The translations under genes and the position numbers were made by a program. A stretch of 53,185 nucleotides of DNA. It comes from Acinetobacter johnsonii CIP 64.6. Lineage in GTDB: Bacteria > Pseudomonadota > Gammaproteobacteria > Pseudomonadales > Moraxellaceae. Positions 27,099 to 35,307 of the stretch are shown one piece after another; position 1 is the stretch's first letter, and each line of letters begins with the position of its first letter. The notes beneath the pieces are model-generated. The model saw only the letters and a list, made by a program, of their open reading frames with translations, did no database searches and was not told where the DNA came from. The DNA lies in contig NZ_KB849235.1 in NCBI RefSeq assembly GCF_000368045.1, positions 976,663-1,029,847 on the forward strand. Reading direction: 5' to 3'.

Positions 27099-28220
27099 AT
27101 GGATTTTAACGACTTACTCAATTATATGATTCAACAAAAAGCGTCGGATTTATTTATCACCGCTGATGTTGAACCCTCCATGAAAATTAACGGTCAAATT
27201 GTGCCTGTGGCTAAGGGCAAGCTGACGGGTGATGTCGCGGGGCAACTGCTCAACTCGATTATGAGTGAAAAGCAGCGTAAAGAATTTGCAGATACACATG
27301 AGTGCAACTTCGCGATTATGAATCGGGATAAAACGGCACGTTTTCGTGTCAGTGCCTTTCAACAGCGTGATATGCCAGGTATGGTTTTGCGTCGGATTGA
27401 GACGCAAATTCCAACCATGGACGAGTTAAAACTCCCGCCTGTGCTCAAAGAGTTGGCCATGACCAAACGTGGCATCATCATCTTTGTGGGAGCAACAGGT
27501 ACGGGTAAATCGACTTCTTTGGCTTCGATCATTGGTTACCGTAACCAAAACTCGAAAGGTCATATCATTACCATTGAAGACCCAATTGAATTTATTCATG
27601 AGCATGCAGGCTGTATCATTACCCAGCGCGAAGTGGGCATTGATACGGACTCTTTTGAAATCGCGCTGAAAAACACCTTACGTCAGGCCCCCGATGTGAT
27701 CCTGATTGGTGAGATTCGTTCCCGTGAAACCATGGATTATGCGATTGCCTTTGCTGAAACAGGTCACTTGGTATTTGCAACGCTGCACGCCAACAACGCC
27801 AACCAAGCCATCGACCGTATTATTCACTTCTTTGAAGCAGACCGTCATAGCCAATTGTTTATGGACTTGTCTTTAAACCTTAAAGCGATGGTTGCTCAGC
27901 AGTTGATTCCAACACCAGACGGTAATTCTCGTCGTGCTGCAATTGAGATTTTGATTAACTCACCGTTAATTTCCGATTTGATCCGTAAAGGTGAAATCCA
28001 CGAAATTAAAGACCTGATGAAGCGTTCTCGTGAACTCGGTATGCAAACTTTTGACCAAGCCTTATTCGATTTGTACAAAGCTAAGCAGATTACCTATAAA
28101 GATGCGCTGAAACATGCCGACTCTCCGAACGACTTACGTTTACAAATCAAGTTGTCTGAAGAAGGCGGTGATCGTCTATTGCATGCCAGTGCAAACATCA
28201 CGTTTGACGGACAAGCTTAA
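27099..28220 (+). CDS. pilU: Type IV pilus ATPase PilU
   Basis: PilU is the PilT paralogue that assists retraction under load. The protein has 373 residues. Walker A is GATGTGKSTSLASIIGYRN, the Asp box ITIEDPIEFIHEH, Walker B APDVILIGEIRSRETM, and the His box AETGHLVFATLHANN. It is longer than PilT at the C-terminus, as is normal for PilU. It is the second gene of the operon and is followed by a strong bidirectional terminator. Confidence 0.96.
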   Translation: MDFNDLLNYMIQQKASDLFITADVEPSMKINGQIVPVAKGKLTGDVAGQLLNSIMSEKQRKEFADTHECNFAIMNRDKTARFRVSAFQQRDMPGMVLRRIETQIPTMDELKLPPVLKELAMTKRGIIIFVGATGTGKSTSLASIIGYRNQNSKGHIITIEDPIEFIHEHAGCIITQREVGIDTDSFEIALKNTLRQAPDVILIGEIRSRETMDYAIAFAETGHLVFATLHANNANQAIDRIIHFFEADRHSQLFMDLSLNLKAMVAQQLIPTPDGNSRRAAIEILINSPLISDLIRKGEIHEIKDLMKRSRELGMQTFDQALFDLYKAKQITYKDALKHADSPNDLRLQIKLSEEGGDRLLHASANITFDGQA

Positions 28221-28237
28221 GCATTTCTTTAAACAAT

Positions 28238-28267
28238 AAAAAAGGGCTTCTCATGAAGCCCTTTTTT
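28238..28267. terminator. Bidirectional intrinsic terminator between pilU and fur
   Basis: AAAAAAGGGCTTC and GAAGCCCTTTTTT form a perfect 13-bp stem with a TCAT loop. T runs on both strands let it end both convergent messages. Confidence 0.88.
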
Positions 28268-28279
28268 AGATCTAAATTA

Positions 28280-28717
28280 TTACTTTTTACGCAGTGCTTC
28301 TTGGCACTCAGCAGCATCACAGTAACCATATAGGTTGAGTGAGTGACCTGTTAAAGTAAAGCCATGCTTTTCAGCAACTTCGTGCTGCTCATGCTCAATT
28401 ACTTCGTTGCTAAACTCAACCACTTTGTTGCAGTTTTGACAAACGATATGATCATGATGATCGTCTTGCATGATTTCGAAAACAGAATGGTTATTTTCAA
28501 AGTGATGGCGCTGAATAATACCCGCTGCTTCAAACTGCGTTAACACGCGGTAAACAGTTGCTAAACCGACATCTTCACCTTGTTCAAGTAAAGTCTTATA
28601 AATATCTTCCGCACTTAAATGGTGTTGCTTTGAATTTTCTAGTAGTTCTAATATTTTAATTCGTGGAAGTGTAACTTTAAGTCCAGCTTTGCGTAGATCT
28701 TGATTTGAAATTGGCAT
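28280..28717 (-). CDS. fur: Ferric uptake regulator Fur
   Basis: Fur is the iron-sensing repressor of iron uptake genes. The protein has 145 residues. The winged-helix part includes LRKAGLKVTLPRIKILELLE and AEDIYKTLLEQGEDVGLATVYRVL. The metal sites show HHFENNHSVFE and DDHHDHIVCQNC, with a second cysteine pair near the end (CDAAEC). It is divergent from bamE. I looked for a Fur box in the gap between them and saw none that is convincing. Confidence 0.97.
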   Translation of the reverse strand: MPISNQDLRKAGLKVTLPRIKILELLENSKQHHLSAEDIYKTLLEQGEDVGLATVYRVLTQFEAAGIIQRHHFENNHSVFEIMQDDHHDHIVCQNCNKVVEFSNEVIEHEQHEVAEKHGFTLTGHSLNLYGYCDAAECQEALRKK

Positions 28718-28829
28718 GTAAAAAGGTCTCTCAACAAATTTAAAGTTAGAATATGCAACAAAGTGTAGATGCAGTATGATCTATCCGTGGCTCAATTGCA
28801 TCATAATTAATTTGGGATAGTGTAGCAAA

Positions 28830-29228
28830 ATGCAAAAAATCATGTTGGCGTTATTCGTCACTTCACTGCTCGCAGGCTGTTCGACCTTGGGCGTTTATAA
28901 AGTTGATATTCCTCAAGGTACGCCATTAACTCAAGCACAAGCGTCAAAAATACAAGTTGGCATGAGCCATCAACAAGTTCGCTTTTTGCTTGGCAGCCCG
29001 ACAGTTTCAGATCCAATGAATCCGCTACGTTGGGACTACATCTACAATTATACCCCAGGAACGTATGCTAAAAAAGCCAAGATTCCTGCTGCACAAGGTC
29101 AACACCTGAAAGTCTATTTCGACCCAAACGGTATTGTCCAAAAAATTGAAGGCTTAGAAACCATTCCTGCATCTCAGCCGGGCTTACCAGCATCGAAAGA
29201 AGCGATTCTAAACGCGCCCCCACTATAA
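28830..29228 (+). CDS. bamE: Outer-membrane assembly lipoprotein BamE (OmlA)
   Basis: BamE is a small lipoprotein of the BAM complex that inserts beta-barrel proteins into the outer membrane. The protein has 132 residues. The signal peptide ends in LLAGC, with Cys17 as the lipidation site. The SmpA/OmlA fold is seen in QGTPLTQAQASKIQVGMSHQQVRFLLGSP and LRWDYIYNY. Divergence from fur is the conserved arrangement in pseudomonads and relatives. Confidence 0.94.
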   Translation: MQKIMLALFVTSLLAGCSTLGVYKVDIPQGTPLTQAQASKIQVGMSHQQVRFLLGSPTVSDPMNPLRWDYIYNYTPGTYAKKAKIPAAQGQHLKVYFDPNGIVQKIEGLETIPASQPGLPASKEAILNAPPL

Positions 29229-29246
29229 AGCCTTATTCTAAAAAAG

Positions 29247-29270
29247 AAACCCCTCAACTGAGGGGTTTTT
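29247..29270. terminator. Intrinsic terminator after bamE
   Basis: AAACCCCTCA and TGAGGGGTTT pair around a 2-base loop and are followed by TT. It lies between convergent bamE and rnfH and has a near-symmetrical A/T context. Confidence 0.75.
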
Positions 29271-29274
29271 CATA

Positions 29275-29598
29275 TCATTTCGATTGTTTTAAGCGATTGC
29301 CTTTTGCAAAGCGACCCACAGGATTATTTTGTGCACGTATCCTTCGAATATCTTTAGGATTAATGCTCAAAGCTCGGTAAATTTCAACACGATCCCCTGC
29401 CTGTAAAACCTGTTGAAGGTCTTTCAATCGGACACCAAAGATGCCCAATTGTAAAGGCTCAGGCAATTCGACCTGCGAACCTATGCCACTCAGCTGAATC
29501 GCATCCTGCGCCGTCATTCCTTCAGAAAATGGCACACTGATATGAAACTGCTGGTCTGCTGTTGCGTAGGCAACCCAGACTTGTTGAAGCATACGCAT
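29275..29598 (-). CDS. rnfH: RnfH-family ubiquitin-like protein
   Basis: This is a small beta-grasp protein (UPF0125/RnfH) of 107 residues. The family's exact role is not settled. It shows the conserved course VWVAYATADQQFHISVPFSEG, LQLGIFGVRLKDLQQVLQAGD and DRVEIYRALSINPKDIRRIR. The ATG at 29598 overlaps the preceding stop (TAATG), implying translational coupling to the transporter gene. In many genomes rnfH sits by ratA and smpB; here its neighbour is a sodium-symporter-like gene. Confidence 0.85.
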   Translation of the reverse strand: MRMLQQVWVAYATADQQFHISVPFSEGMTAQDAIQLSGIGSQVELPEPLQLGIFGVRLKDLQQVLQAGDRVEIYRALSINPKDIRRIRAQNNPVGRFAKGNRLKQSK

Positions 29599-30680
29599 TA
29601 AATCAATTTTCCAAGTACGGCTACAATTGCCAATACAATAGAAACAGGTAATACCACACGCACAGCGATGCGCCAAATATTATAAAAAGCTTCATTACTA
29701 AAGTTCATCGACTTACGTAAATGGCTAATTTTCATAATCCAACCAGCAAAAATGGCATAAATCAAACAAATCACTAAGCCCCACAGCATCAGTAAGATGT
29801 TAAAAATCGGGCCAGTGGCTGGAATTAACCACACCAACGTTGCAACCAGCAGCACGAGCCACTGAACCACAATATTCAACTGGCGCTGTGCCAACTGCTC
29901 ACGTGCCATCTGTAACAACACGGCCGCCGCTGCAACCGCAGTTAAGGCAATCGCATACGCAGGTAATGCCGCTTGGACTGCAAAAAATGCAAAAGCAACC
30001 ACCGCCAAAATTTGTGCAATCCAAATCGGTAAAACAGTCTTGGTTGCAGTATCTTGCTGTTGAACTTGTGCCAAACTGTTCTGCCAGTACAGGCCGAGTC
30101 CTAAACCGCTTGCCACCAAAGCCAATACCGTTGCACTGCCCCATTCTGAAAATTCAACAGGTGTCACTTGCCACTCAGCGGTTCCTGTACCAAAAAGGTT
30201 TGCAAGCACTAAGGAGATCAGCACACCGACCGCCGTTAACGCTAAGGTCAACAGACGTGGGGCAAAAGACAACACGATGGCAATCACGGCCAAAGTAATA
30301 AAGATCACGGACGATGTCATATCGGCCAGTGCATATTGATTTAATAATTGCGCAGCATTAGACAACATGCCGCCCGCTAAAAAAGGAATAAAAACGACAG
30401 CAAGCCATCCCACAAGACGCCACGTCTGTGAAGCATCGGCATCACGTGTCAAACTTGACAAAGCATTTAATGCCGTGGTTTTTGAACGCTTGGCTAAGGC
30501 AATCTCTAAGTAACACACAGGTAAAGCCAAGATCACCATGGTCACTAACCAAAGTAACCAAAAGTCGAGCTGACGTTCAACCTGAACTCCCACCAAGGGT
30601 GCAAGTGTGGCAATGATAATAAATGATAAACAAAATGCCATCAGCGGCGATAACCATCGTGACAGAGCATTGTCTTGCAT
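29598..30680 (-). CDS. Sodium-symporter-like membrane protein (NSS/SNF type)
   Basis: The protein has 360 residues with about ten hydrophobic segments. PVCYLEIALAKRSKT and WGSATVLALVASGLGLGLYW resemble regions of neurotransmitter:sodium symporters (LeuT fold), but the protein is shorter than the usual 440 or more and lacks a clear unwound first-helix signature (GNIWRFPY-like). The family call is therefore tentative and the substrate unknown. I chose the ATG at 30680, with AAAGGAA seven bases upstream, over upstream frame extensions. It is coupled to rnfH by stop/start overlap. Confidence 0.5.
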   Translation of the reverse strand: MQDNALSRWLSPLMAFCLSFIIIATLAPLVGVQVERQLDFWLLWLVTMVILALPVCYLEIALAKRSKTTALNALSSLTRDADASQTWRLVGWLAVVFIPFLAGGMLSNAAQLLNQYALADMTSSVIFITLAVIAIVLSFAPRLLTLALTAVGVLISLVLANLFGTGTAEWQVTPVEFSEWGSATVLALVASGLGLGLYWQNSLAQVQQQDTATKTVLPIWIAQILAVVAFAFFAVQAALPAYAIALTAVAAAAVLLQMAREQLAQRQLNIVVQWLVLLVATLVWLIPATGPIFNILLMLWGLVICLIYAIFAGWIMKISHLRKSMNFSNEAFYNIWRIAVRVVLPVSIVLAIVAVLGKLI

Positions 30681-30822
30681 GATGCGTTCCTTTAATAAGT
30701 CTTGCGCTATTTTGCCTTGCTCGCTTATGAAAATCAAAAACAAAAAGCAAACCATCAAAACTGATGATTTGCTGCGCTAAATATAATTAAAATTTATTGT
30801 TTTTATCCCTCGTTTGGCTCAC

Positions 30823-31272
30823 TTATGAAAAGAAACGAGCAAACCAGTTTTTCCCTTTTTTCTTTTCTTTTTCTTTAATAATGCCCATCATGTTTTCTTT
30901 TACGGCACCGACATAATCTGCATCATCATGCTGGATATGATTAATCAGCCATTTCGACAACACTTCATGCAGCTCAGCTTCGATTGAATGACCCAGCTCA
31001 AAACGGTCACGATAAGATTCAATTTTTTTAATAAATAAATCATGTACACGTTTGTGGGGTACACGATATTTATAACCCGCCTCTTCTTGGAGAGACTCTT
31101 CAAAAGTGAAGTGAGACTGTGTGTAATCAATAATATTTTCTAAAATCTGTTTCACGCGTTCACGGTCAGTATTGACATCAATCGCATCAATTTCATTGAT
31201 ATAATCGAGAATACGACGGTGTTGATCGTCAATCACATCGATACCAGTATTATATTCTGGAACCCACTTCAT
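30823..31272 (-). CDS. Bacteriohemerythrin
   Basis: This is a non-haem di-iron oxygen-binding protein of about 149 residues. The iron ligands are visible in sequence: DDQHRRILDYINEID, SHFTFEESLQEEAGY, PHKRVHDLF and LINHIQHDDADY, which fits the H...HxxxE...HxxxH...HxxxxD pattern. A lysine-rich tail (KEKEKKKGKNWFARFFS) follows, perhaps membrane-associating. Two ATGs lie two codons apart; I used the one giving MKWVPEYNTGIDVID. Roles in oxygen storage or sensing are inferred from the family. Confidence 0.92.
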   Translation of the reverse strand: MKWVPEYNTGIDVIDDQHRRILDYINEIDAIDVNTDRERVKQILENIIDYTQSHFTFEESLQEEAGYKYRVPHKRVHDLFIKKIESYRDRFELGHSIEAELHEVLSKWLINHIQHDDADYVGAVKENMMGIIKEKEKKKGKNWFARFFS

Positions 31273-31491
31273 TATCATTCCGACCACCCAATAAAAATTA
31301 ATAGATTAATTACATGAATTAATCATATCGACTATAATTAAAAATAAAAGTGAATCAAATTGGTTGGTTTTATACTATTTTCACAAAATTAAACTTAAGT
31401 ATTTATTTTAAATAAGTAAATAAATTTAAACCCGACCAAAAGAATCAGTTATTATTTAATCGATTTTATTATTTTATAAGTATGTGCCAAA

Positions 31492-31530
31492 ATAAAAGCA
31501 TGTTTTATTTTATTATCAACATGCTTTTAT
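31492..31530 (-). terminator. Intrinsic terminator after the amidotransferase gene
   Basis: ATAAAAGCATGTT and AACATGCTTTTAT form a perfect 13-bp stem around a 13-base AT loop. On the minus strand it follows the amidotransferase stop and runs on into TTTGG. The rest of the 280-base gap is AT-rich and shows nothing else. Confidence 0.65.
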
Positions 31531-31552
31531 ATTCTAATCATTTTGAAATAAA

Positions 31553-32401
31553 TTAATATTGATCTGCTTTAGTAACGCGTTTTAAAGACGGATCTTTGGC
31601 TTCTCGGATTAAACGTTCCACATGGGTCATTTGGTGGCGGATCGCTTTACCATATTGAAATAAAATCATTTCACCGGGTGCAAAGGCTGTCCACGCTTCA
31701 TTTTGAGTCAACGGTTCGGTAGTAATCACGGCCACGCGATCGTCTACAGTAGTGATTTGGCTAAAATCGACTTCAACATCAATGTCGATCAGCTGCGCAG
31801 GTTTAAATGGGTACTCACGCACCAACCAATGCAGTTTGGTAATGGCATAACTAAACAGGGCCTGCCCATTTGATAAACAGAAATTGAACGTGCCATGCTC
31901 CGCAATCCGTGGAGAAACATCCGTTAATAAATCAAAAACTTGATCTAGACTTGGCTCGGTATAGCCAAATTTATTCACCAGTTGGTCCAGTAAATAGCAA
32001 AATGCACGTTCACTGTCGGTATTGCCCACTGGGGTAAAGCGTCCTGAAAGTACAGGATCAAAGTCATGCAAATCGCCATTATGGGCAAAAATCCACTGTC
32101 GTCCCCATAACTCACGGCTAAATGGATGTGAGTTTTCTAAGTTAATTTTTCCCTGTGTCGCTTTGCGGATATGTGCAATCACATTGCGTGATTTGATTGG
32201 ATAATTACGAATTAATTCAGCAATCGGCGACTCAACTGCAGATTGATTGTCAACGAATAAACGGCAGGCTTTATCCTCAAAAAAAGCTATCCCGAAACCG
32301 TCACAGTGGTCTGAAGTAATCCCCGCGCGCTGTGAAAAGCCTCGAAATGAAAAGGTAATATCAGTCGGCGTTGCACAGTTCATTCCGAGCAGTTGGCACA
32401 T
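31553..32401 (-). CDS. yafJ: Class II glutamine amidotransferase (YafJ-like)
   Basis: This is an N-terminal nucleophile hydrolase that releases ammonia from glutamine; the acceptor reaction of the YafJ group is unknown. The protein has 282 residues. Cys2 (after Met removal, MCQLLGMN) is the nucleophile. Supporting motifs are SDHCDGFGIAFFE, VIAHIRKATQG, NSHPFSREL, WIFAHNGDL and GNTDSERAFCYLL. It appears to be a single-gene unit, with a terminator downstream and about 170 bases upstream before the argB terminator. Confidence 0.9.
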   Translation of the reverse strand: MCQLLGMNCATPTDITFSFRGFSQRAGITSDHCDGFGIAFFEDKACRLFVDNQSAVESPIAELIRNYPIKSRNVIAHIRKATQGKINLENSHPFSRELWGRQWIFAHNGDLHDFDPVLSGRFTPVGNTDSERAFCYLLDQLVNKFGYTEPSLDQVFDLLTDVSPRIAEHGTFNFCLSNGQALFSYAITKLHWLVREYPFKPAQLIDIDVEVDFSQITTVDDRVAVITTEPLTQNEAWTAFAPGEMILFQYGKAIRHQMTHVERLIREAKDPSLKRVTKADQY

Positions 32402-32537
32402 AATCTTGATCTTATTTAAACATATTTATTTATGATGGTTTTATTGTGCATGAGTCCTGACTGGCTTGCAATTCACAATGCTTCATAAACCCACACACAT
32501 TCACGCATAAAACCATTTTTATAAATTGCATAGGCCT

Positions 32538-32563
32538 AAAAAAAGCCTCCGAGAAGGCTTTTT
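32538..32563 (-). terminator. Intrinsic terminator of argB, displaced by insertions
   Basis: AAAAAGCC and GGCTTTTT pair around TCCGAGAA. On the minus strand it is followed by TTTAGG. Before the two insertions it lay only a few bases after the argB stop; now about 1.8 kb of IS DNA separates them. Confidence 0.75.
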
Positions 32564-32569
32564 AAAATA

Positions 32570-33520
32570 CTAGGTGTTTAGTCCCGGCATTTGATGGATC
32601 GGATCAATTTTAAAAAGTTCAGGTTCATCTGTCCACTGTTTGCAGATGAATTCGTAGGGAGTCAGGCCCCTGAGTGTTTTGAGTCTGCGGCCGAAGTTGT
32701 ATGCAGCAATAAAATCAGCAAGGTGAATGCATAGCTGAGTGTGATCGTCGTAATGGAACCGTTTGACAGTAGCTTCTTTAATCGTTCGGTTCATCCTCTC
32801 GACCTGTCCATTGGTCCATGGATGCTTAACCTTGGTAAGACGATGTTCAATGCCACATTCAGTACAAACCCGATCAAAGATGTGCTCAGAGGCGTAGCGA
32901 TCACAGGTGCGGTTCGTGAACTGGATGCCGTTATCTGTTAGCACCGTATGGATTCTATAGGGCACAGCCTTAACCAGATTGCGCATGAACTCCGCGGCTG
33001 CCATCTTACTGGCTTTAGTATGCAATTCAGTGAACGCAAACTTGGAAGTGCGATCAATGGCAACGAAGAGATAAAGCTTACCCTGTGCTGTTTGCATCTC
33101 AGCGATGTCGATATGAAAGTAACCAATGGGGTAGCTCTTGAAGCGCTTCCTGACAGGGCGATCACCTTGTACCTCAGGCAGTCGTGAAATACCATGCCGC
33201 TGTAAGCAGCGGTGTAACGACGAGCGTGTCAGATAAGGAATACTCGGCTGCAATGCATAAAGGCAATCGTCTAGCGGCAACAAAGTGCGTTTTCGAAAAG
33301 CAACAATTGCCGCCTCATCTTCAGGCGATAACACGCTTGAGCGAGAATTCTTTGGGCCGGTTGTAAGATCATCTACTGAAGTACGTTTCTTCCATTTTGC
33401 GACGGTCTTTTGATTGATGCCGTAACGCTTGGCTAGCGTTCTTAAGCTCTCTTGACTATTTTGTATTGCTCGACGCACTGCCTGTGTCGTTGTGGCGCTG
33501 CTGTGTAGAACTTGTCCCAT
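32570..33520 (-). CDS. IS481-family transposase
   Basis: This is a DDE transposase of 316 residues. An N-terminal helix-turn-helix reads SLRTLAKRYGINQKTVAKWKKR. The integrase core shows FHIDIAEMQTAQGKLYLFVAID (first Asp), TVLTDNGIQFTNR (second Asp) and HPWTNGQVERMNRTIKEATVKR (catalytic Glu). The ATG at 33520 has GGAAGG upstream and is preferred to one five codons earlier. The frame passes out of the element: the last codon and the TAG stop are supplied by the flanking target duplication. It appears intact. Confidence 0.93.
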   Translation of the reverse strand: MGQVLHSSATTTQAVRRAIQNSQESLRTLAKRYGINQKTVAKWKKRTSVDDLTTGPKNSRSSVLSPEDEAAIVAFRKRTLLPLDDCLYALQPSIPYLTRSSLHRCLQRHGISRLPEVQGDRPVRKRFKSYPIGYFHIDIAEMQTAQGKLYLFVAIDRTSKFAFTELHTKASKMAAAEFMRNLVKAVPYRIHTVLTDNGIQFTNRTCDRYASEHIFDRVCTECGIEHRLTKVKHPWTNGQVERMNRTIKEATVKRFHYDDHTQLCIHLADFIAAYNFGRRLKTLRGLTPYEFICKQWTDEPELFKIDPIHQMPGLNT

Positions 33521-33576
33521 AGTGCTTCCTTCCATTTATCTGAGAATATTGCACCATTAAAATCTGGGACTAAACA
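32575..33576 (-). mobile_element. Complete IS481-family insertion sequence
   Basis: The element is 1,002 bp. Its ends are TGTTTAGTCCCGG and, at the other side read outward-in, TGTTTAGTCCCAG. The 6-bp target duplication ACTAGG flanks it (32569-32574 and 33577-33582) and fits the NCTAGN target known for IS481. The last G of that duplication is the first base of the adjoining IS5-family element, so this copy inserted after it. Confidence 0.93.
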
Positions 33577-33581
33577 ACTAG

Positions 33582-34394
33582 GGTCTGTTGAGAATTACCG
33601 AGAGTTAATTAAACTCGCGCACAGTTGAATCATGGCTTCAAAACTCGTATCTGTTTTACAACTACGCATCGCTATACGTTTAAATTCTTTTAACTTACAG
33701 AAATAGTTTTCAATGAGATGACGCCATTTATACATAATCGTATCAAATCCTCTCATTACTTTTCGATTAGATTTAGGTGGGATCACCACTTTCACTTTAC
33801 GTTCATTGAGTTCTTGGATGAGCCAATCTGCATCAAATGCTTTATCAGCCAGTAATGCTTGAAAATCAACATCTTCAATTAAAGGTTTGGTTTCTACTAA
33901 ATCGTGATATTGACCAGGCATTAATCGAAACTTAATAAGGTTGCCTAGACTATCCACTAAGGCAAGAATTTTACAGGTCATTCCACCTCGAGATTTACCT
34001 ATAGACTGTTTGAAAGTCCCCCTTTTGCACCTTGCCCATGTCGATGAACTTTAACAATCGTTCCATCAATCATGGCGTATTCCAAATCAACATCTTCATT
34101 TACAGATGCAAAAATATTTTCAAATACACCAGCTTTCACCCAATCACGGTATCTTTTAAAGACGGTATTCCATTTACCAAAATGAGGAGGTAGATCACGC
34201 CATGGACTGCCTGTACGGGCAATCCATAGGACTGCTTCTAAAAATAATCGATTATCTTTTCCACTACGACCTCGATCGGTCACTTTACCTAGGCAAAAAG
34301 GTTCCATTTTTGCCCATTGGGCATCAGTAAGTATGTATCTATCCATAGTACTATTATAAATTAATCAGTAGCCTTTGTTAATTCTCAACAAGCC
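33582..34394 (-). mobile_element. Complete IS5-family (IS427-type) insertion sequence at the argB stop
   Basis: The element is 813 bp. Its inverted ends are GGTCTGTTGAGAATTA and GGCTTGTTGAGAATTA. The 4-bp duplication CTAG lies at 33578-33581 and 34395-34398, the latter being part of the argB stop codon. It holds one transposase gene in two overlapping frames. Argument from duplications shows it is older than the adjacent IS481-family copy. Confidence 0.92.
33595..34346 (-). CDS. IS5-family transposase, two frames joined by probable -1 frameshift
   Basis: The first frame (33999-34346) reads MDRYILTDAQWAKMEPFCLG, then GSPWRDLPPHFGKWNTVFKRY and AMIDGTIVKVHRHGQGAKGG, containing the first catalytic Asp. 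The second (33595 to about 34015) continues QSIGKSRGGMTCKILALVD, LLADKAFDADWL and HLIENYFCKLKEFKRIAMR, with the remaining Asp and Glu. A run AAAAGGGGGA at the join lets a -1 shift link them, giving about 251 codons. Such programmed shifts are usual in the IS427 group, so I treat the gene as functional, not broken. Confidence 0.88.
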
Positions 34395-35297
34395 CTAGTG
34401 TTTATTAGTGCGATTGGTAATCAATGTACCGACACCATGATCGGTGAAAATCTCCAACAACGTTGCATGTGGCACACGACCATCCACAATATGCGCGCTT
34501 ACCACACCACCTTTCACCGCATCTAGAGCACAACCCACTTTCGGAATCATCCCGCCGTAAATCACGCCCGTTTCAATGAGACGGTCAACTTCTTGGGTGG
34601 TTAGACCCGTGAGCAGGTTTTTATTTTCATCTAAAACACCTAAAATATTGGTCAACAAAATCAGCTTTTCAGCACCTAAAGCTTCAGCCACTTTTCCAGC
34701 CACCAAATCCGCGTTGATGTTATAGGTGTTGCCCTCTTCATCCACACCTAAAGGTGCAATCACAGGAATAAAATCACCACTGGTAAACATTTCCAATACA
34801 TCGGTTTTAACACTGGTCACTTCGCCCACTAGGCCTAGATCAATTTTTTGTACCGTGCCATCTTCCGCAGTTTTTTCCATCAGTAACTTTTGTGCACGCA
34901 GTAAGTTACCATCTTTACCCGTTAGACCAATGGCACGACCACCATGTTGGTTAATCAAATTCACGATAGATTTATTCACACTACCGCCCAACACCATTTC
35001 AACCACTTCCATGGTCGCAGGATCGGTCACTCGCATGCCATCAATACGGTCAGACTCACGCCCCAATTGCTTTAAAAACGAATCCACTTGTGGACCGCCG
35101 CCATGCACCACGATTGGATTTAAACCGACGGTTTTTAACAAAACGATGTCACGTGCAAACGAGCTCTCAAGCTCAGGATCGGTCATTGCATTGCCACCAT
35201 ATTTCACTACTAGCGTTTTTCCAGCAAAACGTTGAATATACGGCAAAGCTTCAGTCAGGACTTGTGCTTTGTCGAGGCCAGTATGTTGATGTGGCAT
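34395..35297 (-). CDS. argB: Acetylglutamate kinase
   Basis: ArgB phosphorylates N-acetylglutamate, the second step of arginine synthesis. The protein has 300 residues. Motifs are TLVVKYGGNAM at the N-terminus, VVHGGGPQVDSFLKQLG, INADLVAGKVAEALGAEKLILLTNI and GGMIPKVGCALDAV. The TAG stop lies inside CTAG, the exact insertion site of the IS5-family element, and the duplication preserved it, so the protein is unchanged. AAGGAG precedes the ATG. algC lies 10 bases upstream, so both are probably in one operon. Confidence 0.96.
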   Translation of the reverse strand: MPHQHTGLDKAQVLTEALPYIQRFAGKTLVVKYGGNAMTDPELESSFARDIVLLKTVGLNPIVVHGGGPQVDSFLKQLGRESDRIDGMRVTDPATMEVVEMVLGGSVNKSIVNLINQHGGRAIGLTGKDGNLLRAQKLLMEKTAEDGTVQKIDLGLVGEVTSVKTDVLEMFTSGDFIPVIAPLGVDEEGNTYNINADLVAGKVAEALGAEKLILLTNILGVLDENKNLLTGLTTQEVDRLIETGVIYGGMIPKVGCALDAVKGGVVSAHIVDGRVPHATLLEIFTDHGVGTLITNRTNKH

Positions 35298-35307
35298 GTG
35301 CCTCTCC

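Noticed and set aside
28718..28829. Possible Fur box between fur and bamE.
   Set aside because: Only a loose AT-rich match (around GCATCATAATTAATT) is present; it lacks the paired GATAAT/ATTATC pattern.
29840..30298. A 152-codon + strand frame inside the symporter-like gene.
   Set aside because: It is antisense to the membrane protein, has no ribosome-binding site and shows low-complexity Pro/Gln composition.
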